Shown here piece after piece: positions 48,301-59,214 of a stretch of 64,000 bases of DNA; position 1 is the first letter of the stretch, and every line of letters begins with the position of its first letter. The DNA is from Spirodela intermedia (lineage: Eukaryota; Streptophyta; Magnoliopsida; Alismatales; Araceae): contig LR746265.1 of assembly GCA_902729315.2 (NCBI GenBank), positions 2,522,892 to 2,586,891 on the forward strand, given 5' to 3'. The notes beneath the pieces are model-generated. The model worked only from the letters and a program-made list of their open reading frames with translations, did not search any database and was not told where the DNA came from. A program made the translations under genes and the position numbers.

Positions 48301-51300
48301 CTTCTAATGGGAGACGATTAACAAGATGAGTGGCCATTAGTACTACCTCACTCCATAAGTACTTTGGCACTTGGGCTTTAAACATGACAGCCCTTGTTAT
48401 TTCCACTAGTTGTCCAATCTTTCTTTTAGCTACCCCATTTTGTTGACATGCATAGGGGCAAGAAGATTCATGAACAATGCCCTCCTCAGCAAAGAAATTG
48501 GAGACAATAGAATTGAAAAAATCCTTGGCATTGTCTGATCGGAATTTGTTAGGAGTTATATTAAACTGATTTTGAATTAGCTTGATAAACCTTTTAATGA
48601 CACTACTAGCTTCTGATTTTGTTTTCATTAGGTAAATTCATGAACCTAGTACAGTCATCTACAAAGATGATAAACCATCTTAAGTCCTTAACACCACTGG
48701 ATGAAGGACCCCATATATTGGAATGTATTCTGTAAAAAAGGGATTCACTTTTTTTTCTAGCAGAGATAAATAAAATTCGTTGCTGCTTAGCCATTTGATA
48801 GGGTTCACATATGAAAGTAGATTCACCAATTTCACAACATAGTTTTGGAAACAAGTATCTAAGTACTTTTATGAACGGATGTCCTAAACGACAGTGCAAC
48901 AACAACAATTTGTTCAAGGGAGAAGTAGAAGCAAAAGTGGAAATGTTTGGACTGAAATTCGTCAACAACGTCTTGTCCATCCCGTGCTCTAACATGCGTA
49001 ATCCTCTTTCCTGAGGTCTTGTCATAGAAGAAACAGAAATTGTCATCAAATAATATCAAACAATTCAAGTCTTTACCCAATTTTCTCAATGACAATAGAT
49101 GTGCATTCAATCTTAGAACATGAAGAACATATCTTTATGACCCCAATTTCTCAAAATGAATTGGTCCAATGCCAGCCACAGGTAACAAATCTCCACTTGC
49201 AGTAATAACCTTTCGATTATTGGTACATACCTCATATGTATGAATAGTGATGCATATGATGTCATATGATCAATAGCTCTAGAATCAATGATCCAAGACA
49301 CTTTTTGGGGTGAAGGTGATGCCAATGGGAAGTATTTAAGCATCAGGGAAAACATTTAGGAAAGTGCTTACTAGCATGTGTGAGGGAGGTGGAGCTGATC
49401 ATGCTCCTTAGCTGTTTAATTTTTTCTCTGAGTTTTTCAATCTCTGAAGGTTGAGAGGAAGTAGATCCGTCTTGACTAGCTCCTCCTTGAATCATGGGTG
49501 CAACACCATCTTCATTTTGAGCATTAGCCAAATGTAACTTTCCATAATTCGGTGGTTTGCCATGGATCTTCCAGCATGTCTCCCTAGTGTGACGATTTTT
49601 TCAACAATAAGTGCAGAATAGGTGTGCCTTTAGATCTGTCTTAAGATCTCCTTTGATGAATGGTACTTTACTATTCCCTTGTTTTAATACAGAGGTATCT
49701 TTGTCCTTGAGAGTGCTGAATGCAGCATTTTCTGTCTTCAAATCATTTCTCAAATTTCTAGTATTTTCTTCTTGTCTGGTTAATGCAATTGCCTCTTCAA
49801 CATCTGGTACTACCTATCGAGCAAGGATCTGATTTACTAGAGTCTCATATTCTAGATTTAGCCCCATCAAAATTTAGACAACCTGTCTTTCATGATATAA
49901 TTTCGTTCTTCAGTATCAAGGTTCTTGATTGGTCTGTAGTGGTCGATTTCTCTCCAGATGGATTTCAATTTGCAAGCATATTTCAGAATAGTCAATGTTC
50001 CTTGTACCAAAGTCAGAGATTTCTGCACAAATCTATAAATTTGGGATTCGTCATGTTTAGTAGCGTGAACATGACGAACTTTGTCCCACAATTCCTTCAC
50101 AGATTTCAGAAAAAGAAATTTATCACTTATCTTTGGTGAAATATTGTTTAGCATCCAATATTGAATCAGTGCTTCTTTTTCTTTCCACCGAGAATATCCT
50201 AGGTTGTCAATACTTGGCGAGGATTGCATCAGGTGACGATCCAGATTTCTCCCACGTAGAATAAGTTCCACATATGATGTCCATTAGAACAAATTGATTC
50301 CATCAAATCAGAATCTCTCAACAATTTTAGGTAGATCTGAACATACCTTAATTACTTCAAATGAATGTCCTGGGTCAGAGGAGGAAGATTCACTGACCTT
50401 TGTCTCCATGTTCTTCAGCCGTGACCAAATAGTCAAAAAATCTGAAACAGAGATTCCCTGATGTGGTCCGAATAACAGTTTCTGTTCAAGAAACTGAGGA
50501 TGACTGCCACTGTCAAGAAACAACAATGGTGTATTCGCAGACGTCCTGCCACCGTCAAGAATCGACGATGGTGTTTCTGTAAATGTTTCCCACCATCAAG
50601 AAACGACGATGGTGTAGTGACTCTCCAAGGAATCCGCTGGTCTGCTTACGACCAAGAAACCTCACGATTTCAGGTACTGCAGGCAAGAAGAAGATCACCA
50701 AGTGACACTCCCTACAGTGTGAAGTCGTCGTCGCCACCAAGATTGGTTGATCTTCTGTCGGCGGTCTTCACGCAGGATCAGAGAAAAAGCTCTGATACCA
50801 TGTTACGAGATACAGTGGAAGCAGGAAAGGAAAAACTGACTTAGCCCTTCTCAGGGCAGTACGCCAGTATTTATATTGGCGTCTAATAAACCTTTACAGT
50901 ATTACGGAAAGATCTAACAACAGAAACACGAAAAAAACAAATACATCTAATAATAGGAAAGAAAGGAAAAATAGAAGGAAAGCCTAATATAGCAAAAAGC
51001 TTGTTCTGCGTAACAATTTTCAAATCCTAATGTCATATTGTAACATGGTATTTCCCATGAATATGTGCTACAGGCACAATGACGACTCTGAGAAAGCTCT
51101 TGCTTACTGGCAATCCCCTGCGAACCCTCCGAAGGTGTGAAGACACTTTCTGTGTGCATTCCTGGAAAAGTGGTTTATATTGGTTTTATTTTCTTGACCG
51201 CATCTACTATTATTCAGCTCTTTGGTCTCTGGGCCTACACCAGCATTACTGAAGCATCTGAGGAGTAGACTCTCATCTGATGAAGAAGGTCGAGTCTCTA

Positions 51301-53345
51301 TTTGCTCATATATCTTTGTACTAATATTAGCATATTTTTTATACCTTAACATTTTTTTATGAATTTCATGTTTTTGTGTCCCTGTTTCACTGGAGATTTT
51401 GATTAGTTTTTCAGAGTTAAATTAATTGTCTCTGATCTGATGAGAATTGTGTGCTGAAGCGTTTGATATTTATTGATCCAATATTATTCTTATACAGCGT
51501 CAGGATCTGGCGCCACACCTACAACAGAAAATTTAGCTGCCATGGTTTCACGGGTGTCATTGACATCAAAGGTATCACTTCCTCTCTCGTGTCATATGCT
51601 TTTTGTTCTCATTTCAACACTGCTTCAAGTTGAAGCCGAGTGAGGAGCTCTCAGCTGGTTCCTGAATATTTTCACCTTGTATCAGAAACCTCCTTCCTAG
51701 TTGGGTTGAATAAGAAAATATCAAATGAAAGGAGCAAGTTTTCTGTTGAATGATCAGACAGATGTGGAAATCTAACAACTGATTTTGTGGAAGAACTAGT
51801 TTTGGCATTTATCATTTTTTTTCACTGTTGTTTCTCTGTTCTGAGGTTTTTAAACTTCCACATATCTTTGCTTCAGGAGCTTTCCTTAAGTGGGCTTGGC
51901 TTGAGTAGTGTCCCAGCTTCTGTCTGGGGAGCAGATGAGATTGTGAAACTTAACCTCTCTCGGAATGCTATTGAAGAGCTGCCGAACGAGCTTTCATCCT
52001 GTTCATCCTTGCAGGTAACTATTTGGGTTCTTCTCTGTATTGGATGGTTATGCCATGGAGCTTTGCTATTATGTTTGATGAAAAGTTGTCTATGACATGA
52101 CTTCCAAGAAATAATAAAATTTATATCACCAGTAAAAAAAATGATTTTCTTACCTTCATGGCTTGTACGTTGCTTATACATTCTTCTGCTCCCTGCAGAA
52201 AAGCTTCTAATATGGTCTGTATCAGGTGAATGGAACTCTTTCATATTAAACGGTCAACTTTTTTGTTAGATTGACTCATCATCATCCAACTGTTGTGCCC
52301 CTTCGCATGAGAGCTCTTTCTGATCACAATTATTCAAGAAATAAGAAGTGAATGTTAACGTTCCCTGGCTAAATAGGAAAAACTCCGTCCACCTGGCCCT
52401 TTGCATCGTAAAAAAGCTACATTGACCGCCGTTTTTCTGTAAAGTTTGACGACAATATTGCCTACTGGCTTTCTATTTATTGACAAATATGTTACAGGAG
52501 CTGATTTTGTCTGGAAATAAGATAAAGGATTGGCCCGGTGCTGTCTTGTCCTCCCTTTCGAATCTCTCCTGCCTGAAGCTCGACAGTAATCTTTTAAGAA
52601 AGGTACGAGTCTAAAGCTTGCTTTTCTGGAAATCCTTTGATTATCTGTAACTAGAAGAGTTGTTCTTAACCTGGAATTAGCTAGTGTAATAAAAAATTTG
52701 TAGAAAGCAGGGTGACCCGCTGGAATTAGCTACTGTATATCATTTGCACCCATGACGAATTGAGGAAAAGTTAGCAAGGTTAATTGGGATTTTTTTGTCT
52801 ATGGGTTCATCTATTTCTTTCTTCTTTATTTTTCATTATTTTGCTATTGTTTAATGGCGTCACAGGTGCCATGGTTGATGTAAACGAAAACCATACTAAT
52901 TTTGGGAAAAATTGACATCTCATTTATTTTTCTGAGCGGCGCTAAGATCTTATACACTCTGGCAGATACCGTCCGATGGTTTTGATGCTCTGTCGAAGCT
53001 CCAGATACTGGATTTGAGCGGCAATGCTTCGTCATACCCAGAACCTCCTGCTCTTTCTGGGCTGCACCATCTGCAGGAGCTTCACCTTAGGTCGGATGAA
53101 CCAGAGATTCTTGGATCCGTGTGACTGAGATCTCAGGCTTTCTGACTCCTCTTACTGTTTTCAGGCGAATGCAGTTGCATCGAGTTCCTCCTGACCTGCT
53201 GGCCTTGCAGCAGCTTAGGATTCTGGACTTGAGTCAGAATTGTCTTGAAACGATTCCAAAGGTATCTTCTTCTTTTCAGCTGGCCCTTTTTGCTGTTTGG
53301 ATCAAATTATCAGGAAATCAAACTTCCCGATAATTGCTATATATA

Positions 53346-53377
<32 letters not shown>

Positions 53378-54156
53378 CCGTGTGGCAAGGAAAATGGGCT
53401 TTGTCCCATATATATATATATATGAAGGTTCCTTTTTACTACATTTTTTATTTTTAACACCTGGTAAAAAAAGCATGTTCATCACGTTCAACTGAGGTAC
53501 TAAATAAATTCGTAAATGTTTCTTTTCGAAAATTAACCCATGCTCTGTGAATTGAAACCTCCACATTGCGAATCAGGTGGGCAAATTGTCAGCATGAAAG
53601 AGTTTCACAATTTTTTCCATAATATTAAATATTCGGTCACCATTTTATTTTATTTTATTGAGTTTTTTTTCGCCCATATTTACATATTCATGCTCATATC
53701 ATGGACTAATTTCCACCCCTTCCAAATAAAAATAAAAAATAAATGAAAGCAGGAGTTCAAGGATTTCTCCTCTCTGACAGAGCTTGCCCTCTCAGGCAAT
53801 AACATCTCCTTCCTTCCAGCAGAACTGGTCAGATAACCCTCTCTACTCACTCTCTTTCTGAAACAAACCCTAATTAGCCCTCTATGCCCTTGGTGGGCGG
53901 CTAACTCTTCTCTTCTCTGTTTCTCTTGTCCGCAGGGTTTACTCGAGCCCAGCCTTCAGGTTTTAAGGCTCGATGGGAATCCACTGAGGAGGTAAGAACA
54001 CCTTCTTTCTTTCCTTCCTTGTACCCCGCCACCTGATGAGTACTCTGGCCAAACTAACAGACTCTTCCTTCCTCATGCAGCATCCGGCGCGCTATTCTGG
54101 ACCGAGGAACGAAGGCTGTCCTCAAGTACCTCAGAGATAAACTGCCCGACCAGTAG
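39314..54156 (+). CDS. LRRC40-type leucine-rich repeat protein
   Basis: Twenty-one exons: 39314..39378, 40151..40214, 40344..40480, 40639..40725, 41668..41743, 42317..42391, 42499..42568, 44184..44261, 44368..44428, 44561..44639, 45154..45244, 51074..51134, 51218..51288, 51498..51571, 51877..52014, 52498..52602, 52966..53090, 53165..53261, 53753..53827, 53936..53991, 54081..54156. Total 1761 nt, 586 aa, nearly the length of Arabidopsis At3g15410. It starts [19 protein letters not shown] and ends [14 protein letters not shown], both family hallmarks. About 20 LRRs of the LxxLxLxxNxLxxLP type form two arrays, broken near residues 320-360 by a short linker ([10 protein letters not shown]). No signal peptide, membrane segment or kinase is present, so it is intracellular; molecular role unknown. 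Intron 11 (45245..51073) holds a whole antisense copia element without damage to the flanking splice sites. All phases close, so the gene looks functional. Confidence 0.93.
42291..42308. repeat. (CT)9 in acceptor tract of LRR exon 6
   Basis: CT run ending 8 bases before the AG acceptor of exon 6. Confidence 0.9.
45740..45744. repeat. Target site duplication ATTTT, left copy
   Basis: ATTTT directly outside the left LTR, matching 51016..51020. Confidence 0.85.
45745..45958 (-). repeat. 3' LTR of the intronic copia element
   Basis: Begins tgttacgagatacagc and ends gttctgtgtaaca on the + strand; about 94% identical to 50801..51015. Confidence 0.95.
45959..45967 (-). other. Polypurine tract
   Basis: Minus strand reads gacggggag, directly upstream of the 3' LTR, where plus-strand synthesis would be primed. 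Confidence 0.7.
45966..46325 (-). pseudogene. Copia RNase H fragment
   Basis: Open 119-codon stretch with the copia RNase H blocks [36 protein letters not shown] and [10 protein letters not shown]. It is in a different frame from the upstream reverse transcriptase part. Confidence 0.9.
46347..46956 (-). pseudogene. Copia reverse transcriptase, C-terminal part
   Basis: Includes the catalytic YVDD motif (within [10 protein letters not shown] near 46915..46950), immediately followed by an in-frame TGA, then after a frame break a long open segment with [36 protein letters not shown] and [17 protein letters not shown]. Confidence 0.85.
47050..47532 (-). pseudogene. Copia reverse transcriptase, N-terminal part
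   Basis: Open 160-codon stretch with [53 protein letters not shown] and LKKALYGLK, all standard copia RT blocks. Confidence 0.9.
48029..49049 (-). pseudogene. Copia integrase (catalytically dead)
   Basis: Two overlapping open stretches in different frames cover the zinc-binding region (HCRLGHP) and the core. The first catalytic Asp is Asn (HSNIWGP in place of HSDVWGP); the second is kept (RSDNAKDF); the catalytic Glu is Lys (QQNGVAKRK in place of QQNGVAERK). Confidence 0.88.
49113..49355 (-). pseudogene. Copia protease fragment
   Basis: [12 protein letters not shown] matches the copia protease block WIIDSGATDHMT, with the active-site Gly replaced by Arg. Confidence 0.8.
49867..50526 (-). 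pseudogene. Copia gag fragments
   Basis: Two open stretches separated by a break; the larger has [14 protein letters not shown] and [13 protein letters not shown], typical of the plant copia gag (UBN2) domain. A degenerate zinc-knuckle region follows near 49.6 kb. Confidence 0.8.
50789..50800 (-). other. Primer binding site (tRNA-iMet)
   Basis: Minus strand reads tggtatcagagc, the standard copia primer site complementary to the 3' end of initiator tRNA-Met, immediately inside the 5' LTR. Confidence 0.95.
50801..51015 (-). repeat. 5' LTR of the intronic copia element
   Basis: 215 bp with the same ends as the other LTR. As the 5' LTR it would drive transcription toward lower coordinates, opposite to the LRR gene. 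Confidence 0.95.
51016..51020. repeat. Target site duplication ATTTT, right copy
   Basis: Matches 45740..45744. Confidence 0.85.
53351..53377. repeat. (GA)13 in LRR intron 18
   Basis: GA run of 27 bases; a short (AT)n run lies nearby at about 53411..53422. Confidence 0.9.
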
Positions 54157-55505
54157 GGATCCTGTTCCTCTCTCCTTAACGGCGTTCCGTGTCCCGCTGC
54201 GGTTGGCGCTTTGCATTGTGAAGAACCGACGGTAACGGTGCAATTCAATGATGTGCCAAATATTTAGATGCTTTTTTCATTTCGTATCCGCAAAACTTGG
54301 TCCGCCCATTCGTGGTCAAACCAGCGGCGTAGGGGTATGTGAATAAATTGATTGTTTAGAAAGGTATTTCTATCGATGGTTGATGTTCAAGAGAGTGGTG
54401 GAAGTGGTGCCAGCCATTGGCAAGGCGACACGTTGACTGTCCGTCCAAGTCTCGAAGCTTCCGTTGGCTAATCACCGGAAGTCGCAGCAAAGCGAAGCTC
54501 ACGGTGGATGCGCCCGCCAACAGCGTCGACGGCTGGAGATTTCGTCGGCGGGGGATGACGTCACGGCAGCTCGCCTCGTCCGAATTGATTTATTTGTTTA
54601 TTCATCATTTTTTGTCAACTCCGCCTCCGTCTCGCCTTCTCCTCTCCTCCTGGATGCAACAGTGCGCCCGTCTTGCTGGCCTGCAACCAGTGAGTGCGCG
54701 TGAGAGCTCTCTCTCTCTCTCTCTCTGCCCTCTGCTTTTTTGGCGTTGAGCGTTTTCGGTGGAAAAGGCGGAGAGTCCGCTTTCCTTCAGAGCTCCCTCG
54801 CTCATGTGTTGTGGTCGTGGGCCCCACCAGGAAGCTTCTTGTTCCTCTTGTTGGTTTCCCGATTCCGTCGCCTTTATCTTCCTCTGTTTCTTCCGATCCG
54901 CGCGAGAATTCCCCACCTCCCCCGCCCGTTCTTCAATGTGTCCTTACTTTTTGTAGGCCTCCTTCAATAGCCTTGCCGTTCTTCGATTTGATGTGTATTC
55001 CGTGGATCGTGATATACTCTTCCTCGTGCGGTGAATTACCTTAGAGAAGGCTCATCTAGTCCATTCGTCTCTGTGCTAAGATCTATCCAATTGGATCAGT
55101 TTCCGCCCCGCTTCTCGCGCCGTCTTCGACATTGTTGGATTTTTTTCTCGTTCTTTGTATTTCATTCTTTCTGATGCTTCTAATCCCTCCTCCGCACCCG
55201 CAATCACCGACTCTCTCCTCGAAATTCCCATCATCTTTCTCGGTTTCTCGCATGCTGCTTCCGTCCGACATCTTCTTATTACTATTATTCCGCACGTCGT
55301 CGTGTTATCCTGAGATTTTCAACTCAGAATTCGAATTCCCTGAGCACGCCGTTGTTTTCTTCCCTTTGAGCGCACCTTCTGTGGATACTGATTCGGGGAA
55401 GTACCTGAATTCGGGTTCCATAGGACGCCTTGGTGACTTTCACATACTTTCTTCTGGTCACGATAGAGAGCACAGATTGGGTGTGGATTTCAAGGTCAGA
55501 GAATA
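54157..55505. other. LRR 3' UTR and RCC1 gene promoter/leader
   Basis: AATAAA at 54342..54347 is a candidate polyadenylation signal for the LRR gene. A (CT)10 run lies at 54707..54726. The last ~400 bases are pyrimidine-rich and are probably the 5' UTR of the RCC1 gene. No other gene supported. Confidence 0.6.
54342..54347 (+). promoter_or_regulatory. Candidate polyadenylation signal of LRR gene
   Basis: AATAAA about 190 bases after the LRR stop codon. Plant signals are loose, so this is only suggestive. Confidence 0.4.
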
Positions 55506-58005
55506 ATGACGGGGGAGTGGAATAGGTGTGTTTCACTTGAAGAGCTGCCCCTCCATTTGATCATGGAGATACTTTGCTCTGGCCGGTTGGGTGCCGCCGA
55601 TCTTGCTTGCTTGGAGACTTCATGCCGAATGTTCCGAGGAAGCCACGAGATATTCCCTAAGAAGTTCCGCTCCGTGGTTGAGTTCGTTGCATTCACTCTC
55701 TGTGGGGATCAACCGGTGTTCGCTTCTCTTCCTCCTAATTCCAGAAGAGACCTTCTTGACCGCTGTGACGGGAACTGGAAGAAGGTTCTGAGGTTCTTAC
55801 AGTCATTGGAGCAATCTTCCGGCACTGTGGCGACATCATCAGGCAATGTAGAATCTGACACCCTTGCTTGTGAATTATCTCCTTTTGACTACCAACAATT
55901 TGGTGATATCCGCTAACTAATGCCATTATCTTTACACAATTTGGGGCTTTTCTAAGAAATTGATCTGTTTCTATCATCCAGAAAATCATTTCTGAATGTG
56001 AATTTCTCCATTGAGATGCCATTTCCTTGAAAATTTCTGTTTTCTCTTTAAGAGTTTATTAATATGACGTCTGTGGATTCCAATAGAATGAGAGCTTTTC
56101 TGATGACCTCCGTGTAGTGGTTCCACATGTTTTTCTTTTCCTTTTTTGGAGCTAGTGTAGAATTTTAATCATTTTTTAGTCGAGATCCTGTTATACTTAT
56201 CCTCAGGAACTCATTCTGAAATTTGATCCCAACCCTTTAAGATTCTACGGCCATGGAGGATGATACTTAAGGTTACATATTTCTCTGGTATTCATGTTTG
56301 CAGATGCAGGTCACTACAGGGCGGCACCATACACTGTTGGTCCACGACTCATCTGTTTACTCTTGTGGCTCCAGTTTATGCGGAGTCCTTGGGCATGGTC
56401 AAGATACAACACAGTGCGTAACATTTACCCGGATCAACTTCCCATCCTTTTCACATGTCATCCATGTCTCAGCATCTCACAACCACGCAGCCTTCGTTAT
56501 GCAATCTGGGGAGGTTCGTGACGTTTGGACAAATTAGTTTGCGTCATTTATTTGGATGAATTAGTCAGCATATCTATCTATCCAAGCTCTGCTGAGAAGT
56601 GATTATTTTCTCATTAGGTTTTCACCTGTGGGGACAACTCGTCCTTTTGTTGCGGCCATGGAGAAGTTGGCCGCGCCATATTCAGACCCACACGCATCGA
56701 GGCAATGAAGGGGATGCCCTGTGTGCAGGTACAATAAATTTGGGCACCCACTCTTATTTTTGAGCGTCCACCGGTCAAACATGTGCTCTCTTTCAATTAT
56801 TTATCAAAGCCTTGTGCTTTCTCACTTGCATGCTTTTAATAGTCGCCTCTCCATTTTCAACCAAAATGGCTAAAGGTCAACGCCCTGATCTCAACCCTTT
56901 TCTCATCCTCATGGGGACTTGCTGGTTCTGTCAAAATTCTGGATCCGGATATTTGTTAGTCTTCCTTACTGTTACGCCCTCATCATATGCATGTCTCAAA
57001 AAAATAAATTATATATATATTTCTCTTCCACCCTGAAGAAAAGAAAAAATCAATTTCCCTTCCCAAGTTTTTTTCACGATCAGGAATTTGCTGCCTCATT
57101 TTTCTCAGGCTGCCACAGGTCTCAGCTTCACCGTGCTTCTGACGAAGGACGGGCACGTGTACACGTGCGGGACGAACACCCACGGTCAGCTCGGCCATGG
57201 CGACAACCTGGACAGGCCCACGCCTAAGAAGGTCGAAGCATTCGAGGGCCTCGGCCGCGTCACCCAGATAGCGGCCGGCTCCAGCTACACCCTCTCCGTG
57301 GCCGACGATGGAACCGTATTCTCCTTCGGCTCCTGCTCCAACTTCTGCCTCGCCCATGGCGACCAGCACGACGAGCTCCTACCCCGCGCCGTCCAGCCCT
57401 TCCGCCGCAAGGGCGTCCACATCGTCCGCGTCTCTGCGGCCGACGAGCACGCCGTGGCGCTCGATTCCATCGGCCAGGTCAGCCCTCCTTCCCTCCTCCT
57501 TCCTCCTCCCTTTCTATTTCTTCCTTTCTACGGTGGAGGTGACGGGGAGAGTTTTCAGGTGTACACATGGGGTAGGGGCTACTGCGGGGCTCTGGGGCAC
57601 GGGGACGAGAACGACAAGACCTTGCCGGAGCTGCTGAGCGGGCTGAGGAGCCGCATCGCGGTGCAGGTCTGCGCGAGGAAGAGGAAGACCTTCGTGGTGG
57701 CGGACGACGGCTCGGCCTTTGCCTTCGGGTGGATGGGCTTCGGCAGCTTGGGCTTCGCTGCCGGCGAGAGGGGCGGCGCCGCCGCAGGTTCCTCCGACAA
57801 GGTGTTGAGGCCCCGGCGGCTGGATTGCTTAGCCCCCCACTGCGTGGCTCAGATCAGCACGGGCCTGTACCACACCCTCGCCGTCACCACCCGGGGCTCT
57901 ATCTTCGGCTTCGGCGACAATGAGCGGGCCCAGCTCGGCCTCGAGCGCATGCGGGGATCCCTCCTCCCCACCGAGATCCCCCTTCACACACAAGATACTA
58001 CTTGA
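55506..58005 (+). CDS. F-box-like / RCC1-repeat protein
   Basis: Five exons, all phase 0: 55506..55847, 56304..56513, 56618..56728, 57109..57477, 57559..58005 (1479 nt, 492 aa). Residues about 9-60 form an F-box-like helix set (LEELPLHLIMEILCSGRLGA, then DLACLETSCRMFRG). Residues about 114-485 contain seven-bladed RCC1-type repeats with the usual GxxHTLxV and CGxNxxGQLGHG patterns: TTGRHHTLLV, CGTNTHGQLGHGDN, AAGSSYTLSV, SFGSCSNFCLAHG, YTWGRGYCGALGHGDEN, FGSLGF and STGLYHTLAV. Plants have related RCC1 proteins annotated as UVR8-like, but the tryptophan clusters that sense UV-B in UVR8 are not apparent here, so a photoreceptor role is unlikely. An F-box-like head with a propeller suggests a substrate receptor of a Cullin-RING ligase (inference). 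Exons 4 and 5 are much more GC-rich than exons 1-3. Confidence 0.9.
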
Positions 58006-58746
58006 AAGCTTCACCGTCTGTGAGTTCCACCCTTCACATCCCCTCCTCCCCCCCCCCCCTTCTCTCTTGATGTGCTTCGAATGGGGAGGAGGAGATGATC
58101 TACCTGTGTTGGGGGGTGGGTGCTTCGGTGACCAAACTGCGGCGACGGAAGGGGCAAGCTTTTCTGGGTTCTGGACCTTTCCTCATAAGTTGCGTCAATT
58201 GTGGATGAATTACTCTTCGGCGTTTCACTTCAAGCTGTTTAAGGCTTCGGAAACCTGCCTCGTCTGAGTTACTCGGTTTAATTGCATTTATTCAGGATTT
58301 AATGTCGTATTGAACGTATTAATTTTTATATGAAAGTGAGAATTAAACGTGGTTAATTTAAAACGGAAATAATTTTTCTGAGCGTTACGGACGGTTCTTT
58401 TTATCGAACAGATGAGGAAGTCATCGATATTAATGCATCAAACTTGTGGGGACCTGGAATGGAAAACCCTAGTTTTTTAATCGAATAGATGAGAAAACGC
58501 TCTTTTTTTTGCAGTAGAGGACACAAAATGAATAAGCCCAGCTGGGCCAGTCTCGTCCGGGTCTAATCATATGCTGTGGTGGGCTTTAAAGAGGGTCGGG
58601 CCCAGGTCTGGTTCGAGCCCCCAAGTGGCGGTCTGCTGATCAGCCAAAGCCAGAATCGGCCGAGTTATCCGACTTGATTCAAGATCCCCCAGCCGGATCA
58701 AGCTCGGATGGTCGAGCGAGTCACGTGAGTACTGATCAAAGATAAA

Positions 58747-58805
<59 letters not shown>

Positions 58806-58956
58806 TGGTGGGCAGATGAAACAAGCGTCATGTCTCCCTCATTTTATTTGAGAGACAGAAAGAGAGAGAGATCTGAAGGTTGGCCTTTTGTTGAGAGACA
58901 GAGAGAGAGAGAGATCTTGAAGGACGGGCCTTTTGTTGATAGAGAGAAGAGGAGCG

Positions 58957-58990
<34 letters not shown>

Positions 58991-59214
58991 CAGGTCCACT
59001 GGCCAAGCGGCATGTCTCCCTTTTAACGGCATCATTTTATTGGAAAAGTACAGGACCTACCGTGTGGTGGAGGGTCGCGTCATGGGGTCCATCTGCCACG
59101 CGCCGCCACGTGTTCTGCGGAGAAGGGGAGCAGAGATGCGACAGGGGAGGGGGGAGTGATATGAAAGGAAATTACGGGAGATGGACCTCAATGAAAATTT
59201 GAGGGGGGCGGTTC
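58006..59214. other. Convergent 3' region, RCC1 / CBSX5
   Basis: Carries both 3' UTRs and a GA-rich duplicated satellite (58749..59042). A poly-C run lies near 58049..58059 and a CACGTG core near 59106. No gene supported. Confidence 0.6.
58749..59042. repeat. Duplicated GA-satellite block
   Basis: Starts with an uninterrupted (AG)27 run (58749..58802). Two copies of a unit follow: a GA tract, then a segment with caagcg, catgtctccct and cattttatt (58819..58852 and about 59000..59042). Between them a second tandem pair is seen: gagagatct-gaagg-ggccttttgttga occurs twice (58861..58895 and 58903..58940). Confidence 0.85.

Larger units (their letters stand above)
45745..51015 (-). mobile_element. 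Full-length but inactive Ty1/copia LTR retrotransposon
   Basis: 5271 bp, with LTRs of 214 and 215 bp (TG...CA ends), flanked by the 5-bp duplication ATTTT, a primer binding site for tRNA-iMet next to the 5' LTR (right side) and a purine tract next to the 3' LTR. Domain order on the minus strand is gag, protease, integrase, reverse transcriptase, RNase H, i.e. copia order. It lies antisense to the LRR gene in intron 11. Coding capacity is broken: several frame breaks and stops, the protease has Asp-Ser-Arg in place of Asp-Ser-Gly, and the integrase lacks two of three catalytic acids. Hand comparison of the LTRs gives about 13 substitutions and one indel over 214 bp, so the insertion is not recent. 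The short LTRs do not let me name a lineage. Confidence 0.95.

Noticed and set aside
55132-55506. 124-codon open frame whose TAA overlaps the RCC1 gene start (taatg)
   Set aside because: Pyrimidine-rich leader sequence gives Ser/Leu/Pro-rich translation with no family; regarded as 5' UTR, although translation of an upstream frame cannot be excluded.
58610-58620. ggttcgagccc, resembling a tRNA B box
   Set aside because: No A box at the right spacing and no acceptor stem or anticodon arm can be folded around it.
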